Assembly: GCA_020636845.1 (NCBI GenBank)
Contig: JACJXD010000001.1
Coordinates: 539,398-603,397, forward strand
Direction of reading: 5' to 3'
Length of the DNA stretch: 64,000 bases
Source: Bacteroidales bacterium
GTDB taxonomy: Bacteria > Bacteroidota > Bacteroidia > Bacteroidales > Tenuifilaceae
In this document: piece after piece, positions 25,712 through 34,508 of the stretch
Layout of the letters: every line of letters begins with the position of its first letter
Position numbering within the stretch: the stretch's first letter is position 1
Program-made: the position numbers and the translations under genes
Notes under the pieces: model-generated
Seen by the model: the letters and a program-made list of their open reading frames with translations, nothing else
Database searches by the model: none
Told to the model about the DNA's origin: nothing

Positions 25712-26554
25712 ATGGTAAATTATCCTAGCATTGTTTTTTCCGACGTTGATGGAACTCTTTTGAACAAAGAAAGAAGGCTTTCGTTTTTAACAACTAAAAC
25801 CATACACACTATTGCACAAGAATACCATACTCCCTTTGTTATGGTTACCGCTCGAATGCCCAAAGGAGTTTATCATTTTTACCGTCAATTAAACCTTAAC
25901 TCTCCTGTTATCTGCTATAACGGGGCGCTTATCCTGAAAAATTATGGGAGTAGCATTTTCGAAAAAAACGACATTCTTTACACTACATCCATAGAATACA
26001 ACGAAGCCCTCTCAATTTACCATGTTGCAAGTAATTTGGATTTACATTTTGGAATATTCAACAACAACAGTTGGAATGTTAACAAGCCCGACTTTTGGAC
26101 TTCTCGCGAAGAGAATAATACTGGAACAAAGGCAACCATTAATAAGAATATCGACGAGTATATTGATACCCTCAAATTACAGAACTTGCCCATTCATAAA
26201 ATAATGGTAATGGGCGAAAAAGTTGCCTTGGATAAATTGATAAAAGAAACCCAGAACTGTAACATTTCCAGCGCTAGTTTTTATCGCTCGAAGGATACGT
26301 ACCTCGAAATTACACCTTCGAAAGTAAATAAGGCTAAGGCCTGCAATTTGGTACTAAGCAGCCTGAACCTTAAAGCCGAAAATTCGTTGGCTTTTGGCGA
26401 TAATGTTAACGATGTTGAAATGCTACTTGAAATGGGAAGCGGCTTTGCAATGGGAAACTCTCCCTTAAATGTAAAAAAAGTTGTTGGACAAGTTGCACCT
26501 TCCAATGTTGACGATGGTGTTGCTTTTACAATAAAAAAAATATTCAACGTTTAA
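25712..26554 (+). CDS. Cof-type HAD hydrolase
   Basis: 280 residues, HAD subfamily IIB (Cof). Motif I is FSDVDGTLLN, motif II is MVTAR, and motif IV is LAFGDNVNDVEMLLEMG, with a C2-type cap between. These enzymes dephosphorylate sugar phosphates, flavin or nucleotide intermediates; the exact substrate is unclear. It begins 12 bases after the preceding terminator and is followed after 5 bases by the U32 gene, so the two are one transcript. Confidence 0.88.
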   Translation: MVNYPSIVFSDVDGTLLNKERRLSFLTTKTIHTIAQEYHTPFVMVTARMPKGVYHFYRQLNLNSPVICYNGALILKNYGSSIFEKNDILYTTSIEYNEALSIYHVASNLDLHFGIFNNNSWNVNKPDFWTSREENNTGTKATINKNIDEYIDTLKLQNLPIHKIMVMGEKVALDKLIKETQNCNISSASFYRSKDTYLEITPSKVNKAKACNLVLSSLNLKAENSLAFGDNVNDVEMLLEMGSGFAMGNSPLNVKKVVGQVAPSNVDDGVAFTIKKIFNV

Positions 26555-26559
26555 TAAAA

Positions 26560-28395
26560 ATGGTAGCCTTAGAACTGCTTGCGCCTGCAAAAAATGTAGA
26601 AATTGGAATTGCCGCCATTACACACGGTGCCGATGCCGTTTACATTGCCGCAGATAAATTTGGTGCTCGCGAGAAAGCGGGAAACTCCATTTCCGATATA
26701 GAAAAACTTGTTCGATTTGCCCATCAATTCTATGCAAAGGTTTACGTTACTGTAAATACCATACTATTTAATAACGAACTTAACGATGCAAAAAGTCTCA
26801 TCGACAATTTATATAACATTGGTGTTGATGCTATAATTATTCAGGACTTAGCGATTGTTCAAATGGATATTCCTCCAATTCCATTACATGCAAGCACACA
26901 AATGCACAACATCTCTCCCGATAAAATTAACTTTTTAGAATCCGTCGGTATAAACAGGGTGGTACTACCCCGAGAACTAACGCTGGAAGAAATTTCGACT
27001 TATAGGGAAAAAACAAATGTTGAACTCGAATTTTTTATTCACGGAGCATTATGCGTTTCGTATAGCGGACAGTGCTATTTTAGCCAAGAAATTACGGAGC
27101 GAAGCGCAAATCGAGGAGTTTGCGCTCAACCGTGTAGATCAACTTATAATTTGGTAGATGCCGATGGAAAGATTATTGTAAAAAACAAACACCTCCTATC
27201 GTTAAAGGATTTAAACCTTAGTAAAAGAATTGACGACTTAATTGACAGCGGTATCACCTCATTCAAAATAGAAGGCAGGCTTAAAGATATTGGCTATGTA
27301 AAAAATATAACGGCCTACTACAACAATTTAATAAACAAAGCAATTAGTAACCGAAGTGGGTATAAACGATTATCCTCCGGAATTTGTCAGTATTTCTTCG
27401 AACCAGATCCTGAACGCAGTTTTAACAGGGGATTTTCGGAACATTTTATTGGCGGAAGAGTACAAAATCAATCCAGCTTCAACACTCAAAAATCGTTGGG
27501 AAAATTCATAGGTTCAGTTAAAACTGTTGAAAATGATTTTATATCGATTAACTCTCCCGAAAAAATTCACAACGGCGATGGGTTGTGCTATTTCAACAAA
27601 TCAGGTGTATTAAACGGATTTCTTGTAAACAAATCCGAAAACGGTAAAATATTTCCCAATGCACCAATAAAAGGAATTGAAGTCGGCTCCAAGGTTTTTC
27701 GAAACTTCGATATCAACTTCGAAAATACTTTAAAAGGAAACAGCGCCACCAGAAAAGTCAATGTTGACATTACTGTTAGCGGTTCTAATACCAACCTGAC
27801 TTTTTACGCTACAGACGAAAACAAAAATTCCGCATCAGTGCAAATTGATGATAGTTTTGAAGTTGCCCAAAATTCAGCAAATGCCATTAGTCTGATAAAA
27901 AATCAACTTAAAAAATCGGGTGATACAATTTTCAGTATAAAAAATATAACAGTTTCCGACGATTATACACCCCTATTTATTCCTACTTCTCGGTTAAACG
28001 AAATTAGACGAAATCTCCTTTCGGAACTCTTAGTTGAACGCATTAAAAATGTACCAACTATAAAAAGAATTTCCAAAGAAATAAAACAGCCTTACCCCGA
28101 AAGTACGATAAACTTTACAGGTAACGTTTCGAATAATTTAAGCGAACAATTCTACAAAGATCATGGTGCTAGAGTTGTTGAACCGGCATTTGAACTTGCA
28201 AAACCTAAATCGGGAAATTACGCCATAATGACAACAAAGTATTGTATAAAGTACGAGTTAGGTCTTTGCCCTACAAATCAAAATGCTAAACCAACCAAAG
28301 CATTATTCCTTGAAGATAATCATCATAGATATCCTTTGGAATTTGACTGTAAATTATGTCAAATGAAGGTTTTAAATCCAAAATTAAATAAGTAA
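26560..28395 (+). CDS. U32 family protein, RlhA-like
   Basis: 611 residues. The U32 core starts LELLAPAKNVEIGIAAITHG and has the signature FFIHGALCVSYSGQCYFS with further cysteines in GVCAQPCR. A GRLKDIGYV stretch and a C-terminal DUF3656-like region follow, ending with cysteines in YELGLCPTNQ and CKLCQMKV. E. coli RlhA of this family hydroxylates C2501 of 23S rRNA with an iron-sulphur cluster; the name peptidase for U32 is mostly historical. Tightly linked to the HAD gene and, 26 bases on, an RlmI-like methyltransferase. Confidence 0.82.
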   Translation: MVALELLAPAKNVEIGIAAITHGADAVYIAADKFGAREKAGNSISDIEKLVRFAHQFYAKVYVTVNTILFNNELNDAKSLIDNLYNIGVDAIIIQDLAIVQMDIPPIPLHASTQMHNISPDKINFLESVGINRVVLPRELTLEEISTYREKTNVELEFFIHGALCVSYSGQCYFSQEITERSANRGVCAQPCRSTYNLVDADGKIIVKNKHLLSLKDLNLSKRIDDLIDSGITSFKIEGRLKDIGYVKNITAYYNNLINKAISNRSGYKRLSSGICQYFFEPDPERSFNRGFSEHFIGGRVQNQSSFNTQKSLGKFIGSVKTVENDFISINSPEKIHNGDGLCYFNKSGVLNGFLVNKSENGKIFPNAPIKGIEVGSKVFRNFDINFENTLKGNSATRKVNVDITVSGSNTNLTFYATDENKNSASVQIDDSFEVAQNSANAISLIKNQLKKSGDTIFSIKNITVSDDYTPLFIPTSRLNEIRRNLLSELLVERIKNVPTIKRISKEIKQPYPESTINFTGNVSNNLSEQFYKDHGARVVEPAFELAKPKSGNYAIMTTKYCIKYELGLCPTNQNAKPTKALFLEDNHHRYPLEFDCKLCQMKVLNPKLNK

Positions 28396-28421
28396 TTTGT
28401 TCTTACTAAATCGAAGTATAA

Positions 28422-29312
28422 ATGTACAAGCATATAGCTCCAGAAATTTGGGATAATTACGAACTTATCGATAGCGGAAATGGTGAAAAACTAGAAAGAT
28501 TTGGTTCGCAAGTTCTGGCTCGCCCCGAACCTCAGGCTCTTTGGGATAAAAAGTTAAACCCGCAAGAATGGCAACAAAAAGCCAATGCATACTTCATCAA
28601 AAAAAAGGGAAGCCACGAAAAAGAAAACGAATGGGGAGAATGGAAGTTAAAGCCAAAAACCTTAGAGCAATGGACTATAGATTACAACTTAGGAGACTCT
28701 AACCTGAAATTTAGGTTAGGATTAACAAACTTTAAACACGTAGGAATTTTCCCTGAACAAGCATCGAATTGGAATTTTATTTACTCCACAATAAAAAAAC
28801 AATATCAACCGAATTATAGTGTATTAAACCTTTTTGCCTATACAGGAGGGGCCTCGTTAGCGGCAAAAGCCGCAGGCGCAACTGTAACTCATGTCGATTC
28901 CGTTAAGCAAGTAGTAAATTGGGCAAGGGAAAACATGGAACACTCCAACCTCAGCGATATTAGATGGATTGTTGATGATGTTGTTAAATTTGTAAATCGT
29001 GAGGTAAGACGGGGAAACAAGTACAACGCAATAATTCTTGACCCTCCGGCATACGGTCGAGGAACAAATGGCGAAAAATGGATTCTTGAAGAAAATATTC
29101 TCGATTTGCTAAAACAATGCCAGGAACTTCTGTTAAATAATAACGGATTTGTTTTATTGAATCTTTACTCAATGGGGTTTTCTCCAACCATAGCAGAAAA
29201 TTTGGTAAATTCTGTTTTTAACGTTAAAAGCATAGAGTCCGGGGAACTTTGCGTTATCGATTCATTTGGCAGGCAACTACCCCTAGGCATTTTTTCCAGA
29301 GCAATTATTTAA
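28422..29312 (+). CDS. RlmI-like class I SAM-dependent methyltransferase
   Basis: 296 residues. The SAM motif is VLNLFAYTGGASLAAKAAGA followed by THVDSVKQVVNWARENM, and the catalytic-site motif is IILDPPAYGRG, as in the RlmI/RlmK 23S rRNA m5C/m7G family. The N-terminal third, with repeated Trp (WGEWKLKP), is shorter than the PUA domain of RlmI. rRNA is the likely substrate. It follows the U32/RlhA-like gene by 26 bases, so two rRNA modifiers may be co-transcribed. Confidence 0.78.
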   Translation: MYKHIAPEIWDNYELIDSGNGEKLERFGSQVLARPEPQALWDKKLNPQEWQQKANAYFIKKKGSHEKENEWGEWKLKPKTLEQWTIDYNLGDSNLKFRLGLTNFKHVGIFPEQASNWNFIYSTIKKQYQPNYSVLNLFAYTGGASLAAKAAGATVTHVDSVKQVVNWARENMEHSNLSDIRWIVDDVVKFVNREVRRGNKYNAIILDPPAYGRGTNGEKWILEENILDLLKQCQELLLNNNGFVLLNLYSMGFSPTIAENLVNSVFNVKSIESGELCVIDSFGRQLPLGIFSRAII

Positions 29313-29395
29313 TTAGATAAAGAAATAAATACCGAGCTTTTAGCCAAGTAAGACAAACTTGTCAATTATATTTTCAGTTTACTCATATAATTTAT

Positions 29396-29403
29396 TACAT
29401 TTG
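29396..29403 (+). promoter_or_regulatory. Putative -7 box of siaC-like gene
   Basis: TACATTTG matches TAnnTTTG, 52 bases before the ATG. No -33 TTTG in range. Confidence 0.35.
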
Positions 29404-29455
29404 CAAATGTTGGCAAATTTTATTATATTCATAGTTTACGGCAAAAAACATTAAA

Positions 29456-29836
29456 ATGAACCCATTGCACATAAAAGGAACTAGTCAATATCCAACAATC
29501 ACACTTGACAAGGAATCCAAAATGTTCTTTTTCTCAGGTAATTCGTTACCCGAAGACGCAAAGGCATTTTATGAGCCAGTATTGGCATGGATTGACGAAT
29601 ATTCAAAAGCACCAAATCCCGAAACTGTTATACGTTTTAGAATGGTTTACTATAACACGCCCAGTTCCAAACTTCTTTTTCAAATTCTGAAACGATTCGA
29701 AAAACTCACATTGTTAGGTAGTAATGTTTCCGTTATATGGGAGTATAACGAAGACGACATTGACATTAAAGATGCGGGAAGGGATTTAGCTCAAAGTATT
29801 AAAGTTCCATTTAAATTGGAATCATACAAAGAATAA
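29456..29836 (+). CDS. SiaC-family (DUF1987) regulatory phosphoprotein
   Basis: 126 residues covering the whole DUF1987/SiaC domain. In Pseudomonas aeruginosa SiaC is phosphorylated on Thr68 by kinase SiaB and dephosphorylated by phosphatase SiaA, and in free form activates diguanylate cyclase SiaD. Here the Thr of YYNTPSSK also falls at residue 68, so the switch site is kept. No siaA, siaB or siaD gene is next to it; partners, if any, are elsewhere. The gene is isolated, with its own -7 box and a bidirectional terminator. Confidence 0.85.
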   Translation: MNPLHIKGTSQYPTITLDKESKMFFFSGNSLPEDAKAFYEPVLAWIDEYSKAPNPETVIRFRMVYYNTPSSKLLFQILKRFEKLTLLGSNVSVIWEYNEDDIDIKDAGRDLAQSIKVPFKLESYKE

Positions 29837-29862
29837 AAAAGGCCTTGATTAAGGCCTTTTTT
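29835..29862 (+). terminator. Bidirectional terminator between siaC-like and LPP20-like genes
   Basis: A perfect 12-bp stem (AAAAAAGGCCTT with AAGGCCTTTTTT) and 4-nt GATT loop, usable in both directions between converging genes. Confidence 0.92.
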
Positions 29863-29863
29863 A

Positions 29864-31153
29864 TTACCAATCGGTAGTATAACTTTGATTGTACATTTTA
29901 TAGGTTTTTAACTCTCCCGTAGCATCGGAGCGGTAATAAATATAACCTGAAATCATTGCTAACGATTTCCCGCTTGTTGAAGTATCTGCAATTTTTATGC
30001 TCTGGTCAATGTTCAACTTAAGATTATGATTTCCTTTCCCTTGGAAACTTTGACCAATATTGTCTATTATCACAGGAGGTAACCCCTTCCATTCTAAAAC
30101 AACTTTTTCTACTGTAAATGGTGAGTTATATTTTGAAATAACTGTTAAATCCAACAAAGCGCCAACAACATTCTCTTCATCTTTGGATATTGCCGTTAAA
30201 TGAAGCGGATCGCTAACATATATCGAAGCCTTGTTTTCTGCAATATCAAAGTAAAATGGCTTTTTAACTGTTACTCCGGCAAATGTATATTTAACCAAAA
30301 TGTTGTTCTCAGGATCTTCGTAACAGTTTTCGTAATCGTATTTTATGGTTACATTACTCTTATTATTAATAATAGAGGTAACCCTTGCACATTCGGATTT
30401 TACATTAGGCTTTTTTGATGTTGAAATCCGCCTATCGCCCAAGCGTAAATAGTAAACCAACTCGCCTAAACTACCCTCATCTTCAACAAGTTCAATTGAG
30501 TTTAGTAAAGATTTATACCTTGTAATACCAAGATTACACTGGTCCACACGACCATCCATAAAATAATCCTTAAGCGATTTTAACTCGGCAATATTCTTTT
30601 CTATTTGTTCAACACTTTCAACAGTTTCAACCTGAGCAAGCAAACTGTCTAACTGCTCGGTAAGTTGTCTGTCACGAAACTTAAAATCGGATACCAACTT
30701 CTTAAGTTCAAACTCAGGAAATGGATATTTTAGGTGATAAATAAAGTAAACCGATTTATCTTTCCGTTGATGTTTTTCCCAATAAAATTCTTCGACTTTT
30801 GATATAGATATACCTTGCAAAAACGGGACTTTACCTGATTGTGTGCTTGTAGAAGTAGCAAACTTTTCAAGAAAAATATTTACATTATTATTGTAATTAG
30901 CTTCTTCCTTCTTGATTTCGGAAGACGACTTTACATTTTCGGCTACCGAAGAAACTATTAACTTTTTTACATTTGTAAGAGCATCTTGCTGTGCTGCTTG
31001 TGCATCGGGGCCTGTGCCGGTTACAATAATATAATCCTTCTCTAATCCGTTAACCCATTTGGGTTGCCTGCCACTTTTTTCGAGCAACTTATCCTGCGAA
31101 TAACTAGTAAATGCTATACATGCAGTTACTAATAGTAAAAGGAATTTTTTCAC
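29864..31153 (-). CDS. Exported LPP20/FlgT-like N-domain protein
   Basis: 429 residues with a Sec signal (MKKFLLLLVTACIAFTSY, then SQ). Residues 31-180 fit the LPP20/FlgT-N fold: PKWVNGLEKDYIIVTGTG followed by an Ala-rich helix (DAQAAQQDALTNVKKLI) and a FEFxYHLKYPF-like strand region. A short coiled coil (about 180-215) links to a C-terminal half of beta-strand character. It is separated from the LPP20 lipoprotein gene upstream by 199 bases holding that gene's terminator, so it may be its own unit although related in theme to the five genes before it. Confidence 0.7.
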   Translation of the reverse strand: MKKFLLLLVTACIAFTSYSQDKLLEKSGRQPKWVNGLEKDYIIVTGTGPDAQAAQQDALTNVKKLIVSSVAENVKSSSEIKKEEANYNNNVNIFLEKFATSTSTQSGKVPFLQGISISKVEEFYWEKHQRKDKSVYFIYHLKYPFPEFELKKLVSDFKFRDRQLTEQLDSLLAQVETVESVEQIEKNIAELKSLKDYFMDGRVDQCNLGITRYKSLLNSIELVEDEGSLGELVYYLRLGDRRISTSKKPNVKSECARVTSIINNKSNVTIKYDYENCYEDPENNILVKYTFAGVTVKKPFYFDIAENKASIYVSDPLHLTAISKDEENVVGALLDLTVISKYNSPFTVEKVVLEWKGLPPVIIDNIGQSFQGKGNHNLKLNIDQSIKIADTSTSGKSLAMISGYIYYRSDATGELKTYKMYNQSYTTDW

Positions 31154-31303
31154 GAGAAAATATTTTAATTAAGTAAATGAAAACAGTCAGAAAATTTTCG
31201 CTTTTCAATAAAGGAACTCTAATTTATTAATGGCAAACAAGTAAGTAGAGTTCTCGGAAAAATCAACAAATAAAAACTCTTAAAGTTTTTCTCTTTTTAT
31301 GGA

Positions 31304-31339
31304 ATAAAAATCAGCAACCCTTGTGTGGGTTGCTGATTT
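31304..31339 (-). terminator. Terminator of the LPP20/CsgG-like/DUF6175 operon
   Basis: A 13-bp perfect stem (AAATCAGCAACCC with GGGTTGCTGATTT), 6-nt loop, and TTTTTATT on the minus strand after it. Confidence 0.92.
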
Positions 31340-31352
31340 AAGTTACAACATT

Positions 31353-31928
31353 TTATTGTTGATCTTTTGCTAACTTGTCCATTTCTTCGTTAAATACTTG
31401 CTCGAATTTCATCTTGTCGTAGTCAAGTTTTAACTTATCGTCCTTCGAAATACGATCCTTAATGTTATTCAAAACTTCATCCTTAGCAACTTCCAAAGCT
31501 TGGAAAACTTGATATTTTCCTTCTTTTTGGAATGTTTTGCTACAAGCAACAGCAACATTGTTGAGCTGTTGATTGATGACTTCACGAGTCATTTGATCGA
31601 ATTTCTGTTCAAATTCCGAAGCTTCACCAATTTGACGTTCGTTAATATACCTGTCGGCAACCGATTTCATGGTTGTGCTAATGCTTCTGGACAAGTTTGT
31701 TTGAGCATCAATACGAGCTTTACTTTTAGCAGTACTCAAATCCATGCTTATACCATTACCTGTGCCACGAAAATATTTAGCATCGGAATGATATTCATCG
31801 TCGTTACAAGGTAAGTTAACTTCCTTACCAAGACCATTGTCAGTTGCTTTTTTAGAACCACCACAACTAGCCAGCATAAAAGCAAATGCAAATGCGCTAA
31901 CAACTAATAATGTACTTTTCATTTTCAT
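31353..31928 (-). CDS. LPP20-family lipoprotein
   Basis: 191 residues. Lipobox LASC gives Cys22. The body fits the LPP20 family: YFRGTGNGISMDLSTAKSKA with GTG at 55-57, then a long helix (ARIDAQTNLSRSISTTMKSV) and a return segment. In other bacteria LPP20 and FlgP-type lipoproteins sit at the outer membrane and support surface structures. Last gene of a five-gene run on this strand that ends at a strong terminator 14 bases past the stop. Confidence 0.82.
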   Translation of the reverse strand: MKMKSTLLVVSAFAFAFMLASCGGSKKATDNGLGKEVNLPCNDDEYHSDAKYFRGTGNGISMDLSTAKSKARIDAQTNLSRSISTTMKSVADRYINERQIGEASEFEQKFDQMTREVINQQLNNVAVACSKTFQKEGKYQVFQALEVAKDEVLNNIKDRISKDDKLKLDYDKMKFEQVFNEEMDKLAKDQQ

Positions 31929-31998
31929 AACATATAGATTTAGGGTTTAACTTAAATAATAAATTGTTTTACTTGTTATTGCCAAATTTCGTGCCAAA

Positions 31999-32970
31999 TT
32001 ACTTTTTATATAACCAGGACCAATCCCAATTAAAGTGTTGTGCAGCGCCCCAATAAGCCCAAGAGATTGCAACTTCTTTACCTGCTTGAATCATCATTTT
32101 GTCCTTTTCAACAGAATCGTCGTACTGTTTCATTTTGAAATCCCAAACATTGGCACCATCGGCCAGTTGTTTCTGTTTAATTTCCTCAACAAGCTGAACA
32201 GCATCGTTGTAACATTCCATATCAGGAGTGATTTTACCAAGAAATTCAGCAGCCTTATCGGTATTCATGTTAGCCCAAGCGGCTTTTGCACCTGCCATAT
32301 ACTCGGTACATTTATAGTTTGCATACTGCTGATAAATTTCCGTTGAAAGATCCATACTCTTATCAAAGCACTCACGACAAACATCGGGAACCGAGAGTAA
32401 AATGTACAAAGCCTCTTCGTACTTTTTCTGACCAGCTAAAGCCTGTGCACCTTTTAAAACCACATCGCATTGCGAATTGTAATATTCAATTATTTTCTCT
32501 TTCCCTTTTTCAACAAATCCTCTAAACTGACCTGCCTTTACGTTTACGCCCTTTAAAGCTTGAATAAATGCTTTATCTTCAGTTTGTCCAACACCCTTAA
32601 CAGTAATGCTGGTTTGGCTAAAGATATTTTGGCTAGCAGCATCAACAATGTAAAAAGTTACTTCCAAATTCAAAGCCTGCATTGGAGGCGCTGTTGGAGT
32701 AATTTCCTTGCTAAGAACCGTAACTAAAGGAACTATACAAAAACGAGGGTTCTCTGCACTAGCACCCAAACCGTTTTGAGTTGCTACTTGGCTCATTTTA
32801 TTTACAAGCATTTGTTTAGCTCCTTGTGGAATTCCCTCTGCCTGATCGGGAACCAATGCAGCAAGTGCAATGCGTCCTAAATCGTCGGTTTTCCCTTGGC
32901 TATTTTGAGCTACCGCGCCATAACTAAACGCAAATAACCCCAACAGCGCTAAAACAACTATCTTTTTCAT
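31999..32970 (-). CDS. Exported CsgG/TolB-N-like protein
   Basis: 323 residues with signal peptide (MKKIVVLALLGLFAFSYG, then AVAQ). Residues 30-155 read like a CsgG or TolB-N domain: IALAALVPDQ, a helix with QMLVNKMSQVATQNGLGAS, the strand FCIVPLVTVL, and SITVKGVGQTEDKAFIQALKG. The C-terminal half is helical and TPR-like with paired cysteines (CDVVL, VPDVCRECFD, YKCTEY, DMECYND). It ends in a Trp-rich tail (FNWDWSWLYKK). Third last in the operon, 15 bases after the DUF6175 gene. Similarity to CsgG is my reading of the pattern, not a search result. Confidence 0.65.
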   Translation of the reverse strand: MKKIVVLALLGLFAFSYGAVAQNSQGKTDDLGRIALAALVPDQAEGIPQGAKQMLVNKMSQVATQNGLGASAENPRFCIVPLVTVLSKEITPTAPPMQALNLEVTFYIVDAASQNIFSQTSITVKGVGQTEDKAFIQALKGVNVKAGQFRGFVEKGKEKIIEYYNSQCDVVLKGAQALAGQKKYEEALYILLSVPDVCRECFDKSMDLSTEIYQQYANYKCTEYMAGAKAAWANMNTDKAAEFLGKITPDMECYNDAVQLVEEIKQKQLADGANVWDFKMKQYDDSVEKDKMMIQAGKEVAISWAYWGAAQHFNWDWSWLYKK

Positions 32971-32985
32971 GTCTTATACTTTAAA

Positions 32986-33945
32986 TTATTTTTCACCTAA
33001 AATAAGCCAAGCCTCGCCCAAACCTCTTAAGTACAACTTAGACGGAACTCCTAAGTCCTTAAGATATTTCGACAAATCTCTAACAAACGAACGGGTATCG
33101 ACTGCGCGAGAACGTCCCTTATCATCGGTTTTCATCATAGGAATACGAACCTGTTCGAATTTCATAAAGTTTTCGGTAGCATCTGAAAGGTTGAAACGAC
33201 CTTCAACACAATTATCGTAAAACCAATCCTCTATGATCTCGGATAGTTCTTTGCCATCATCACCAAATTCCGATTCTAATGTTTCTCCCCAGTTTGTCCA
33301 AACCCTAATTTGTACTTTAACCTCACGTCCTTTGGCAAACATATCCTCGAAATGACTCATCAATCCAGCATTGAAATTATCCATTTGGCTAATTACCGCC
33401 TCTTCCAATAAAAGTTCCGGAGAAGCTGCTGTTGAAGGACTTCCTGCTCCTGCTACACCCGATACTTGCTTTGCGGTATATGCATCCAAGCCCTTTAGGT
33501 TAAAAACAATGTACTTTTGTGGCCCTTGACGTTTAATATCGAAATCCAAGTCCAAAATGATATCAGCTTTTGCTACCCGCTTCAACATGTCGATGGGACT
33601 TTCAGCCATATCGGAACCAGAACTTGAACTGGTTAGCATCGAAGCTTCGGCGCGTTCCTGCTCTAAATTTTTTAATTCCTGTTCCAAATCTTTTAAGGGA
33701 AATCCTCTATCGGCCATAATCTGTCCCATCTTGGTAATTACCAGCCGCAAATCGGGATCGGTTTGTAAGGCTGTTTTATAATCGGGAAGTGTTTGGGTCA
33801 TTCCCTGATTATCGAATGTCATTTTGTAACCCCTACTAATACAATACTGATCGCTTGGCACAACCATAATGGTAGGCTTTTTAGCCTGACCAAACGACAT
33901 TATTGCCGGAGCAACAAACATTAGGGATAATAAGAATTTCTTCAT
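32986..33945 (-). CDS. DUF6175 family exported protein
   Basis: 319 residues with signal peptide (MKKFLLSLMFVAPAIMSF, then GQ). The N-terminal domain starts KPTIMVVPSDQYC and has KMGQIMADRGFPLKDLEQEL, a strand-helix pattern like TolB-N/CsgG-N. I associate it with the Bacteroidota family DUF6175 from memory. Asp/Glu-rich strands follow (ADIILDLDFDIKRQG), and the C-terminus GLGEAWLILGE is conserved-looking. Function unknown; its place between OM-related genes suggests a periplasmic component. Confidence 0.72.
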   Translation of the reverse strand: MKKFLLSLMFVAPAIMSFGQAKKPTIMVVPSDQYCISRGYKMTFDNQGMTQTLPDYKTALQTDPDLRLVITKMGQIMADRGFPLKDLEQELKNLEQERAEASMLTSSSSGSDMAESPIDMLKRVAKADIILDLDFDIKRQGPQKYIVFNLKGLDAYTAKQVSGVAGAGSPSTAASPELLLEEAVISQMDNFNAGLMSHFEDMFAKGREVKVQIRVWTNWGETLESEFGDDGKELSEIIEDWFYDNCVEGRFNLSDATENFMKFEQVRIPMMKTDDKGRSRAVDTRSFVRDLSKYLKDLGVPSKLYLRGLGEAWLILGEK

Positions 33946-33969
33946 CGTTAATTTTATTAAGGGTTAAAA

Positions 33970-34491
33970 TTAAAATCCTGCATCAAGCCTGCGAGCAATA
34001 CCATCGGCTTCGAGCTGTTTACGCAAAGCATCGTACATTACCTGAACATAAATGGCAACCTTATAGCCCTTTTTAATTTTAATACGATCGGCTCCGGCAG
34101 GATCTCCATCGTTGGTAACAGCAATATACTGAAGATATTTTCCGCCTACAGTAAAAAAGTTATCGAAATAATCGGCATGAGTAACCTCTGCATTAGGTTC
34201 AGAACAAATAGGGGGCGTTGTTGCAGAACCTGCGCCACCTGGTAAGCCTTTGAAAATACACGCAGCAACGGCAGCCTGTTTTGCATTCATAACTGCATCG
34301 CCAACCTTTTTGCCATAACCCCATACCTTAAATACCTTTGTACCATCTTGTCCTACACCAACCGGTTCAATTTCGTAATTGTACTGGCTGTTAAAAAGAA
34401 TTTTCCTTTCTTTACGGCTTTGTGCATTAGTCGGAAGAACCATAACCATAGCCAACAAAGCCAAGAGAGTATTAGCAAATAATTTCTTCAT
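33970..34491 (-). CDS. Exported protein of unknown function with GxG/Ala-helix motif
   Basis: 173 residues with signal peptide (MKKLFANTLLALLAMVMVLP, then TNAQ). A FKVWGYGKKVGDAVMNAKQA segment (GYG at 58-60, then an Ala-rich helix) repeats the theme seen in the LPP20-like neighbours. Two cysteines (AACIFKG, PPICSEP) could pair. The gene lies 17 bases after the barrel protein gene and 24 before the DUF6175 gene, so it is a component of the same operon. No named family recognised. Confidence 0.65.
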   Translation of the reverse strand: MKKLFANTLLALLAMVMVLPTNAQSRKERKILFNSQYNYEIEPVGVGQDGTKVFKVWGYGKKVGDAVMNAKQAAVAACIFKGLPGGAGSATTPPICSEPNAEVTHADYFDNFFTVGGKYLQYIAVTNDGDPAGADRIKIKKGYKVAIYVQVMYDALRKQLEADGIARRLDAGF

Positions 34492-34508
34492 GATTTTTTG
34501 TATTTGGT

